Assembly: GCA_947460165.1 (NCBI GenBank) | Contig: CANHKH010000267.1 | Span: forward strand, 1 to 5,246 | Reading direction: 5' to 3' | Source: Comamonadaceae bacterium | GTDB taxonomy: Bacteria; Pseudomonadota; Gammaproteobacteria; Burkholderiales; Burkholderiaceae_C | DNA length: 5,246 bases | Shown: piece by piece, positions 1 to 5,246 of the stretch | How positions within the stretch are numbered: position 1 is the first letter of the stretch | Layout: every line of letters begins with the position of its first letter | Notes under the pieces: model-generated | What the model was told of the DNA's origin: nothing | The model's database searches: none | What the model saw: only the letters and a program-made list of their open reading frames with translations | Program-made: the position numbers and the translations under genes

Positions 1-224
1 CCCTAGAGGCCGTGGCGCTGATCCGCGAGCTCACTGCGGGACGAACCCTGCTCTTGGTCGAGCACGACATGGGCGTGGTGATGGACTTGGCCGACCGCGT
101 GGCCGTGTTGGACCAAGGCCAGCTTGTGGCTGCAGGACCGCCGCAGACCATAGGTGCCGACGCCCGCGTGCAAGCGGTGTATCTCCACGGCGCCACCCTG
201 GTGCCCAAGGAGAACCCGTGCTGA
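1..224 (+). CDS. ABC transporter ATPase, LivG-like, C-terminal end (5' partial)
   Basis: The reading frame is open from base 3 and gives the last 73 residues of an ABC ATPase; the Walker A, Q-loop, signature and Walker B parts lie upstream of the window. The visible part begins in the helix after the D-loop and contains the switch-histidine motif LLLVEHDMGVVMDLADRV, with the His codon at 63-65. It continues with VAVLDQGQLVAAGPP and a tail ending QAVYLHGA. EHDM, the VLDxGxxxAxGxP turn and the xAYLG-like tail are typical of LivG, the cytoplasmic ATPase of branched-chain amino acid/amide (HAAT) importers. LivG normally pairs with LivF, and a LivF-like gene follows with a 7-nt overlap, which supports the call. 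The true substrate cannot be read from this fragment. It ends at TGA 222-224. Confidence 0.85.
   Translation, partial: LEAVALIRELTAGRTLLLVEHDMGVVMDLADRVAVLDQGQLVAAGPPQTIGADARVQAVYLHGATLVPKENPC
207..212 (+). promoter_or_regulatory. Shine-Dalgarno sequence for the LivF-like gene (supports a GTG start)
   Basis: AAGGAG lies 5 nt before the GTG at 218-220, inside the last codons of the LivG-like gene. No ATG in the LivF frame lies close by, and the protein begins at the expected place for the family (RVHALSAAYG), so the GTG start is well supported. The start overlaps the upstream stop (GTGCTGA), which favours translational coupling. Confidence 0.75.
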
Positions 225-931
225 GGGTGCACGCGCTGAGCGCGGCCTACGGCGCCCAGGCCGTGCTGCGCCATGTGAGCTTGCAGGTGGCGCCCGGCGA
301 GCTGGTGGCGGTGCTGGGGCGCAACGGCTCGGGCCGCAGCACCTTGGCCAAGGCGCTCATGGGTCTGGTGCCGGCCACTGGCCAGGTGAGTTGGCAGCAG
401 CATGAATTGGCAGACTTGGCCAGCCACCACAGAGCGCGCCTGGGCTTGGGCTATGTGCCTGAAAGCCGCGATGCGTTTGCCAGCCTGAGCGTGCACCACA
501 ACCTGCTGCTGGGGCTCAAAGCGGGTGCCAGTGAGGCCTTGCTGGCGCAGGCCTATGACCTGTTCCCCGCCCTGAAAAAACGCCAACACACAACTGCGGG
601 CGTGCTGTCTGGCGGTGAGCAGCAAATGCTCAGCCTGGCCCGCGCGCTGATGGGCCAGCCTGGTCTGCTGATTGCAGACGAGCCTTGCGAGGGGCTGGCC
701 CCCCAACTGGTGGAGGTGGTGGGCCAGGCCCTGGCCGGGCTGCGCGCTCAAGGGGTGGCAGTGCTGCTCATTGAGCAAAAGCTCACCCTGGTGCAGGCCC
801 TGGCCGACCGTGTGCTGCTGATGGGCCGTGGGGAGATTGTTTTTGACGGTTCCGCCGCCGCCTTGCAGACCCAAACTCATCTGTGCCGGCAATGGCTGGA
901 CGGTCCCTCCTTGAAACAGGGACAACCATGA
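218..931 (+). CDS. livF: ABC transporter ATPase, LivF-like (HAAT family), with Arg in Walker A
   Basis: This 237-aa protein has the usual length of LivF, the second cytoplasmic ATPase of branched-chain amino acid/amide-type importers. It would pair with the LivG-like protein to drive uptake through LivH/LivM-type permeases. Visible motifs in order: an aromatic A-loop Tyr at 11; Walker A GRNGSGRST at 34-42; a Q-loop region YVPESRDAF at 79-87, where Glu takes the place of Gln as is usual in LivF; signature LSGGEQQ at 130-136; Walker B LLIADEP at 150-156 with catalytic Glu155; D-loop GLAP at 159-162; and switch region LLIEQKL at 183-189. Gln187 instead of His is also normal for LivF. The notable change is Arg40 where most ABC ATPases have the phosphate-binding Lys. 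Conservation everywhere else argues against a decayed gene. The start is GTG with a good Shine-Dalgarno site, overlapping the upstream gene by 7 nt. The family is secure; the substrate is unknown. Confidence 0.9.
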   Translation: MLRVHALSAAYGAQAVLRHVSLQVAPGELVAVLGRNGSGRSTLAKALMGLVPATGQVSWQQHELADLASHHRARLGLGYVPESRDAFASLSVHHNLLLGLKAGASEALLAQAYDLFPALKKRQHTTAGVLSGGEQQMLSLARALMGQPGLLIADEPCEGLAPQLVEVVGQALAGLRAQGVAVLLIEQKLTLVQALADRVLLMGRGEIVFDGSAAALQTQTHLCRQWLDGPSLKQGQP

Positions 932-964
932 CGCGCGGGGCCTGGGCCGGGCGCCAGTGACACC

Positions 965-970
965 TACAAT
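965..970 (+). promoter_or_regulatory. Possible sigma70-type -10 box for the beta-oxidation operon
   Basis: TACAAT differs from the consensus TATAAT at one position and lies 62 bp before the ATG at 1032. It would place the transcript start near 976-978, at the left edge of the palindrome at 977-1002. No good -35 box sits at the right distance (942-947 reads CTGGGC), so the promoter is either weak or activator-assisted, or this is a chance match. It is the only plausible -10 that I see in the 100-bp gap. Confidence 0.4.
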
Positions 971-976
971 GGTTTT

Positions 977-1002
977 TTAGAAAGCACGACCGTGCTCTTT
1001 TA
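977..1002 (+). promoter_or_regulatory. Operator-like inverted repeat upstream of the fadB-like gene
   Basis: The core is a perfect 6-bp inverted repeat, AGCACG (983-988) and CGTGCT (991-996), around the dinucleotide AC. Extended to 12-bp half-sites (977-988 and 991-1002) it keeps 9 of 12 symmetric matches. The short spacer and AT-rich flanks fit a dimeric repressor site better than a transcript hairpin, because a 2-nt loop is too tight. It lies just downstream of the possible -10 box, where a bound repressor would block transcription. TetR-family regulators of fatty-acid degradation in proteobacteria (PsrA, FadP, FadR-type) bind palindromes of this general form. Assigning one of them here is inference, as no regulator gene is in the window. 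Confidence 0.5.
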
Positions 1003-1016
1003 GCAAGATTCCTTTC

Positions 1017-1021
1017 GGAGG
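1017..1021 (+). promoter_or_regulatory. Shine-Dalgarno sequence for the fadB-like gene
   Basis: GGAGG lies 10 nt before the ATG at 1032, slightly further than the usual 5-9 nt. It supports that ATG, whose product starts with the expected family N-terminus (HGDVAVITLDNPPVNGL). Confidence 0.65.
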
Positions 1022-1031
1022 CAGACCCGGC

Positions 1032-3137
1032 ATGACAGCGCATTACCAACTGCACGGCGACGTGGCCGTGATCACCCTGGACAACCCGCCCGTCAACGGC
1101 CTGGGCTTGAGCACCCGTGTGGCGGCCGCCCAAGGCCTGCAACGCGCCAATGACGATGCCACGGTGCGGGCCATTGTGCTCACAGGCGCAGGCAAAGCCT
1201 TTTCAGGCGGGGCCGACATCAAGGAATTCGGCAGCCCCAAAGCGCTGGCCGAGCCCAACTTGCTCAGCCTGATCTTGGCCTGTGAAAACGCCAGCAAACC
1301 GGTGGTCGCTGCACTGCACAGCGTGGCCATGGGCGGTGGGCTGGAGTTGGCCCTGGGCTGCCATTACCGCATCGCCGCACCCGGCTGCACCGTGGCCCTG
1401 CCCGAGGTCAAGCTCGGACTCATTCCTGGCGCGGGTGGCACGCAGCGCCTGCCACGCGCCCTGGGTGTGGAGGCGGCGCTCAACATGATTGTGTCGGGCG
1501 AGCCGGTCAAAAGCGACATGCTCATGCACGTGCCCGGCCAAAAACTCTTTGACCGCCTGGCCTCGGCCCCCGACAAGCTCTTGGACGAGGCCCTGGCCCT
1601 GGCGCGCGAAGTCGCCGATGTGCGGCCCCTGCCCAAAGTGCGCGATCTTCCTTGCCGCCACCCTCAGGGCGATGCCTACTTTCAGTTTGCGCGCAACATG
1701 GTCAAAGGCATGGCCAAAAACTACCCGGCGCCGGCCAAGTGCGTGGACGCGGTGGAGGCCGCCACGCAGAAAAAGTTTGACGAAGGCATGGTGTTTGAGC
1801 GCGAGATCTTCATCAACCTGATGTGGACGCCCGAATGCCGCGCCTTGCGGCATTTGTTCGCGGCCGAGCGCGCGGCCTCCAAAATTCCGGACGTGCCCGA
1901 AGACACGCCCAAGCGCAGCGTGCAGTCCTTGGCCGTGATTGGCGCGGGCACCATGGGCGGCGGCATCGCCATGAATTTTTTGAATGTGGGCATCCCGGTG
2001 ACCATGTTGGAGATGAAGCAAGACGCGCTGGACCGGGGCGTGGCCACCATCCGCAAGAACTACGAGGCGCAGGTCAAAAAAGGCAAGCTCAAGCCCGAGA
2101 AATACGAGGAGCGCATGGCCTTGCTCAAAACCACGCTCAGCTACGAGGACATTGGCCAGGCCGACATGGTGATTGAGGCCGTGTTTGAAGAGATGGGCGT
2201 CAAGCAAAAAGTGTTTGCCGAGCTGGACCGGGTGATGAAGCCGGGCGCCATTTTGGCGTCCAACACATCCACGCTGGACCTCAACCAAATTGCCAGCTTC
2301 ACCCAGCGCCCGCAAGACGTGATTGGCACGCACTTTTTCAGCCCCGCCAATGTGATGAAACTGCTGGAGGTGGTGCGCGGCGAAAAAACCGCCAAAGACG
2401 TGCTGGCCACGGTCATGGCGCTGGGCAAAAAAATCAAGAAAACCGCGGTGGTCTCTGGCGTGTGCGACGGCTTCATTGGCAACCGCATGATCGAGCAGTA
2501 CTCCCGGCAAGCGGGCTTTTTGCTGGACGAGGGCTGCACCCCCGCCCAGGTGGACCGCGCGCTTGAAAAGTTCGGTTTCGCCATGGGCCCTTTTCGCATG
2601 GGCGACCTGGCGGGCAACGACATTGGCTGGGCCATTCGCAAGCGCAGGTATGTGGAAAAGCCAGACCTGCGCTACAGCAAAACCGCCGACCTCTTGTGCG
2701 AGCTGGGCCGCTATGGCCAAAAAACCGGCGCAGGCTGGTACGACTACCAAGCCGGCAAGCGCGACGCCATTCCCAGTGCCCTGGTCGAGCAAATGGTGGA
2801 GCAACACCGCACCTCGCTGGGCATCACGCCGCGCAAGATCAGCGACGACGAAATCGTGCAGCGCCTGGTGTTCTCCTTGGTCAACGAGGCCGCCCATATT
2901 TTGGAAGAAGGCATTGCGTCTCGCCCCGGCGACATCGACATGGTCTACCTCACCGGTTATGGTTTTCCCATTTGGCGGGGCGGCCCCATGATGTACGCCG
3001 ACACCGTGGGTCTTTACAACGTGGTGCAAGCCATGCAGCGCTTTGCCAAGAATCCGCTGGACGACGCCTCGTTTTGGCAACCCGCCCCCCTGCTGGCCCG
3101 CTTGGTGGCCGAGGGCAAAACCTTCAACAACGTTTGA
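1032..3137 (+). CDS. fadB: Multifunctional enoyl-CoA hydratase / 3-hydroxyacyl-CoA dehydrogenase (FadB/FadJ-like)
   Basis: This 701-aa cytoplasmic enzyme would catalyse the two middle steps of beta-oxidation: hydration of 2-enoyl-CoA, then NAD-dependent oxidation of 3-hydroxyacyl-CoA. Residues 1-190 are a crotonase-fold hydratase. They include FSGGADI (57-63) and GGG (101-103) for the oxyanion hole, and the two catalytic glutamates Glu105 and Glu125, with the 20-residue spacing of crotonase Glu144/Glu164. A helical linker follows. An NAD-binding domain begins with GAGTMG at 304-309 and contains the His434/Glu446 catalytic pair (HFFSP, then LLEVV) with the 12-residue spacing known for this family, plus NTST (411-414) and FIGNR (481-485). 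Two C-terminal dehydrogenase domains cover roughly 480-573 and 605-695. The length is closer to E. coli FadJ (about 714 aa) and peroxisomal bifunctional enzyme than to FadB (729 aa). A thiolase gene follows 43 bp downstream, as expected for a FadB/FadA pair. Chain-length preference cannot be read from the sequence. The symbol is given by function; fadJ or fadB' would also be defensible. Confidence 0.93.
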   Translation: MTAHYQLHGDVAVITLDNPPVNGLGLSTRVAAAQGLQRANDDATVRAIVLTGAGKAFSGGADIKEFGSPKALAEPNLLSLILACENASKPVVAALHSVAMGGGLELALGCHYRIAAPGCTVALPEVKLGLIPGAGGTQRLPRALGVEAALNMIVSGEPVKSDMLMHVPGQKLFDRLASAPDKLLDEALALAREVADVRPLPKVRDLPCRHPQGDAYFQFARNMVKGMAKNYPAPAKCVDAVEAATQKKFDEGMVFEREIFINLMWTPECRALRHLFAAERAASKIPDVPEDTPKRSVQSLAVIGAGTMGGGIAMNFLNVGIPVTMLEMKQDALDRGVATIRKNYEAQVKKGKLKPEKYEERMALLKTTLSYEDIGQADMVIEAVFEEMGVKQKVFAELDRVMKPGAILASNTSTLDLNQIASFTQRPQDVIGTHFFSPANVMKLLEVVRGEKTAKDVLATVMALGKKIKKTAVVSGVCDGFIGNRMIEQYSRQAGFLLDEGCTPAQVDRALEKFGFAMGPFRMGDLAGNDIGWAIRKRRYVEKPDLRYSKTADLLCELGRYGQKTGAGWYDYQAGKRDAIPSALVEQMVEQHRTSLGITPRKISDDEIVQRLVFSLVNEAAHILEEGIASRPGDIDMVYLTGYGFPIWRGGPMMYADTVGLYNVVQAMQRFAKNPLDDASFWQPAPLLARLVAEGKTFNNV

Positions 3138-3168
3138 TGCGCCTCTTGCGCCCCCTTAAAGCACACAC

Positions 3169-3173
3169 AGGAG
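3169..3173 (+). promoter_or_regulatory. Shine-Dalgarno sequence for the thiolase gene
   Basis: AGGAG lies 7 nt before the ATG at 3181, at good spacing, and fixes the start. The 43-bp gap between the two genes (3138-3180) holds no promoter or terminator that I can see, so co-transcription with the fadB-like gene is likely. Confidence 0.75.
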
Positions 3174-3180
3174 CATTCGC

Positions 3181-4356
3181 ATGAGCCGAGCCGTCATTGT
3201 TTCCACCGCCCGCACCCCTTTGGCCAAGAGCTGGAAGGGGTCTTTCAACATGACCCATGGCGCCACCCTGGGTGGCCACGCGGTCAAGCACGCTCTGCAG
3301 CGCGCAGGCGTTGCCCCTGACCAGGTCGAAGACGTCATCATGGGTTGCGCCTCGCCCGAGGGCGCCACCGGCAGCAACATCGCCCGCCAGATCGCGCTCA
3401 TGGCCGACTGCCCGGTGAGCGTGTCGGGCATGACGGTCAACCGCTTTTGCTCCTCGGGCCTGCAGACCATTGCCTTGGCGGCCCAGCGCATCATCGCCGG
3501 CGAGGGCGAGGTGTATGTGGCCGGTGGCGTGGAGTCCATCTCCTGCGTGCAGCAGGAGATGAACCTGCACATGATCCGCGACCTGGACCTCAACCGCAAA
3601 AAGCCCGAGATCTACTGGAACATGCTGCAGACCGCCGAGCAGGTGGCCAAGCGTTACGGCATTGCCCGCGAGGCCATGGACGAGTACGGCGCCGGCAGCC
3701 AGCAGCGCGCCAGCGCTGCCCAGTTGGCGGGCAAGTTTGACGACGAAATCGCCCCCATCACCGTCACTGCGGGCGTGGCCGACAAAACCCTGGGCCTGAT
3801 CACCAAGAAAGTGACTGTCAGCCGCGACGAAGGCATACGCGAAGGCACGACCGCAGAGGGCATCAGCGGCATCAAGCCGGCCATGCCCGGTGGTGTGATT
3901 GCGGCCGGCAACGCCAGCCAGTTCAGCGACGGTGCTGGCGCTTGCGTGCTGGTGAGCGAGGAATACGCCAGTCGCCAGAGCCTGCAACCCCTGGGCCGCT
4001 TCTTGGGCTTTGCGGTGGCTGGCTGCGAGCCTGACGAAATGGGCATTGGCCCGGTCTATGCCGTGCCCAAGGTGCTGGCCCGGCTGGGGCTGAAGGTCAG
4101 CGACATTGACTTGTGGGAACTCAATGAGGCTTTTGCCGTGCAGGTCTTGTACTGCCGCGACAAGCTGGGCATCCCGGCCGACAGGCTCAACGTCAACGGC
4201 GGCGCCATTGCCGTGGGCCACCCTTACGGCGTGAGCGGCCAGCGCCTGACGGGCCACGCGCTCATCGAGGGCAAGCGCCGGGGCGCCAAGCTCGTGTGCG
4301 TGACCATGTGCATAGGCGGCGGCATGGGGGCGGCCGGTGTGTTTGAGGTGCTGTGA
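3181..4356 (+). CDS. fadA: Acetyl-CoA acyltransferase (thiolase, FadA-like)
   Basis: This 391-aa protein is a full-length type II thiolase, which cleaves 3-ketoacyl-CoA with CoA to give acetyl-CoA and an acyl-CoA shortened by two carbons. The nucleophilic Cys is Cys90 in NRFCSSGLQT (Zoogloea Cys89). The C-terminal half has NEAFA at 315-319, His347 in AVGHPYGVSG, and the acid/base Cys377 in CIGGGMG at 377-383. All of these family landmarks are intact and close to the Zoogloea numbering. The N-terminal VSTARTPLAKSWKGSFN differs from the classical biosynthetic form, which usually reads RTPxGxFxG. Its place directly after a FadB-like enzyme and before an acyl-CoA dehydrogenase points to the degradative role. 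A biosynthetic acetoacetyl-CoA thiolase role (PhaA-like) is less likely but cannot be excluded from sequence alone. The start is well supported by the Shine-Dalgarno site, and the gene ends at TGA 4354-4356. Confidence 0.92.
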   Translation: MSRAVIVSTARTPLAKSWKGSFNMTHGATLGGHAVKHALQRAGVAPDQVEDVIMGCASPEGATGSNIARQIALMADCPVSVSGMTVNRFCSSGLQTIALAAQRIIAGEGEVYVAGGVESISCVQQEMNLHMIRDLDLNRKKPEIYWNMLQTAEQVAKRYGIAREAMDEYGAGSQQRASAAQLAGKFDDEIAPITVTAGVADKTLGLITKKVTVSRDEGIREGTTAEGISGIKPAMPGGVIAAGNASQFSDGAGACVLVSEEYASRQSLQPLGRFLGFAVAGCEPDEMGIGPVYAVPKVLARLGLKVSDIDLWELNEAFAVQVLYCRDKLGIPADRLNVNGGAIAVGHPYGVSGQRLTGHALIEGKRRGAKLVCVTMCIGGGMGAAGVFEVL

Positions 4357-4399
4357 GCCTGCTGTGCCGCATGGCTGATTTTTCCTCTGGCCTGCCTTT

Positions 4400-4405
4400 G
4401 AGAAG
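4400..4405 (+). promoter_or_regulatory. Weak Shine-Dalgarno sequence for the acyl-CoA dehydrogenase gene
   Basis: GAGAAG lies 6 nt before the ATG at 4412. It is a poorer match to the anti-SD sequence than the sites of the two genes before it, which may mean lower translation. The 55-bp gap (4357-4411) shows no clear terminator, so read-through from the thiolase gene is expected. Confidence 0.4.
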
Positions 4406-4411
4406 ACAAGC

Positions 4412-5246
4412 ATGAGCTTGCGCCCCACACTGGACTTTTTGCTCTACGACTGGCTGGGCGCCCAGGGCTTGAGCGAGCGCCCGCGCTTTGCCGAGCACAA
4501 CCGCCAGACCTTTGACGCCGTGCTGGACACCTGCGAGCGCATGGCCCGCGAGAAATACGCGCCCTTCAACCGCCTGGTGGACACCCAAGAGCCGCGCACC
4601 GAGCCCGACCCGGAGGGCGGGCTGCGCGTGGTGCTGCCGCAGGCCACGCACGAGGCGCATCTGGCCTATGTGGCCTCGGGCATGCTGAGCGCCGCGCAAG
4701 ACGAGGCGCTGGGCGGCATGCAGCTGCCCTTCACGGTGGAAGCTGCCGCCAACAGTTTTTTTGCGCTGGCCTCGGTCAGCATCAACACCTCCATGCTCAC
4801 CGTGGGCAACGCCAATTTGCTCTTGGCCCACGGCAGCCCCGCTCAGCAGCGGGTGTTTGCGCACAATGAGTTTTCAGGCCGCTGGGCCGGCACCATGTGC
4901 TTGTCGGAGCCGCAGGCCGGCTCCTCGCTGGGCGACATCAGCACCCGCGCGGTGCCCGACGGCACAGACTTTGCAGCCGACGCGCTGGGTGCGCGCTACA
5001 GGCTGCGCGGCAGCAAGATGTGGATTTCTGCGGGCGACCACGAGCTGACCGAGAACATCGTTCATTTGGTGCTGGCCAAAATCCCTGACGAGTCTGGCCG
5101 CTTGCCGCCCGGCGTCAAGGGCATTTCGCTGTTTGTGGTGCCCAAGCGTTTGGTGAATGAGCAAGGCGAGTTGACCGGCGAGCGCAACGACGTGGCGCTG
5201 GCGGGCCTGAACCACAAGCTGGGCTGGCGCGGCACCACCAACACCC
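4412..5246 (+). CDS. Acyl-CoA dehydrogenase, long (about 600-aa) type, N-terminal part (3' partial)
   Basis: An open frame starts at ATG 4412 and runs without a stop to the right edge (278 codons). The product would be an FAD-dependent acyl-CoA dehydrogenase, which makes the 2-enoyl-CoA that the FadB-like enzyme hydrates. Residues 1-80 form the extended N-terminus (LYDWLGAQGL, then a helix ending MAREKYAPFN) seen in the long DmdC/AidB-like branch of the family rather than in the 380-aa short- and medium-chain enzymes. A helical domain follows to about 155. The flavin/substrate-binding motif MCLSEPQAGSSLGDISTRA is at 162-180, and the beta-domain motif GSKMWISAGDHELTENIV is at 200-217. AGSS at 169-172 replaces the more common AGSD. 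The catalytic Glu and the C-terminal helical domain lie beyond the window, so activity and chain length cannot be judged. Its position after the thiolase, on the same strand with a 55-bp gap, supports membership of the same operon. Confidence 0.88.
   Translation, partial: MSLRPTLDFLLYDWLGAQGLSERPRFAEHNRQTFDAVLDTCERMAREKYAPFNRLVDTQEPRTEPDPEGGLRVVLPQATHEAHLAYVASGMLSAAQDEALGGMQLPFTVEAAANSFFALASVSINTSMLTVGNANLLLAHGSPAQQRVFAHNEFSGRWAGTMCLSEPQAGSSLGDISTRAVPDGTDFAADALGARYRLRGSKMWISAGDHELTENIVHLVLAKIPDESGRLPPGVKGISLFVVPKRLVNEQGELTGERNDVALAGLNHKLGWRGTTNT

Noticed and set aside
928..960. A 10-codon ORF starting with ATGA over the livF stop codon
   Set aside because: The ATGA overlap looks like translational coupling, but the product is only 10 residues (MTRGAWAGRQ), without a known pattern, and it ends before the possible promoter. 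Chance is the simplest explanation.
932..978. A possible rho-independent terminator after livF (GC-rich stretch followed by six T)
   Set aside because: The GC-rich part (931-955) does not form a stem with a usable loop, and about 17 nt including the TACAAT box separate it from the T run.
1203..3080. A 625-codon open frame on the - strand, opposite the fadB-like gene
   Set aside because: It is the mirror of a GC-rich gene with strong codon bias. Its translation is rich in His, Gly, Ala and Arg with no recognisable domain, while the + strand carries an intact enzyme with all its catalytic residues.
3138..3152. A short direct repeat, TGCGCC-TCT-TGCGCC, between the fadB-like and thiolase genes
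   Set aside because: Six-base repeats are expected by chance in GC-rich DNA, and this one has no link to the start signal or to a palindrome.
4356..4386. A possible terminator after the thiolase gene (AGCC/GGCT arms followed by a short T run)
   Set aside because: The stem is only 4 bp with a 13-nt loop, too weak to call, and the downstream gene is close and on the same strand.
3124..4428. A 434-codon open frame on the - strand, opposite the thiolase gene
   Set aside because: It shows the same kind of shadow composition (Ala, His, Gly, Val) with no domain, and it fully overlaps a well-supported thiolase.

Overview
The window is GC-rich (roughly two thirds G+C by eye) and tightly packed, with every gene on the + strand. 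The proteins look like those of a betaproteobacterium, most likely Burkholderiales/Comamonadaceae. That placement is an inference from the style of the proteins (LivF type, 701-aa FadB-like protein, thiolase type, long acyl-CoA dehydrogenase) and from codon use; no rRNA or other marker is present.

Positions 1-931 hold the end of an ABC-importer gene cluster of the branched-chain amino acid/amide (HAAT, Liv) type. The C-terminal end of a LivG-like ATPase is followed, with a 7-nt overlap, by a complete LivF-like ATPase. The LivF Walker A lysine is replaced by arginine. The 100-bp gap at 932-1031 holds a possible -10 box (965-970), a 26-bp operator-like palindrome (977-1002) and a Shine-Dalgarno sequence (1017-1021). 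It therefore looks like the control region of the next operon.

Positions 1032 to the window end carry a fatty-acid beta-oxidation operon in three steps: a multifunctional enoyl-CoA hydratase/3-hydroxyacyl-CoA dehydrogenase (1032-3137), an acetyl-CoA acyltransferase (thiolase, 3181-4356), and the first 278 codons of a long-type acyl-CoA dehydrogenase that runs off the right edge (4412-5246). Together these cover one turn of the cycle: dehydrogenation, hydration, NAD-dependent oxidation and thiolysis. All catalytic residues that can be checked in the hydratase/dehydrogenase and thiolase are intact. The adjoining Liv-type importer may bring in a carboxylate or acyl substrate for this pathway, but that is only suggested by position.

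I do not see a novel system here. The points most worth checking are the operator-like palindrome in front of the beta-oxidation genes and the Walker A substitution in LivF. No RNA genes, mobile elements, CRISPR arrays or convincing terminators were found, and no stretch longer than 100 bases lacks a gene.
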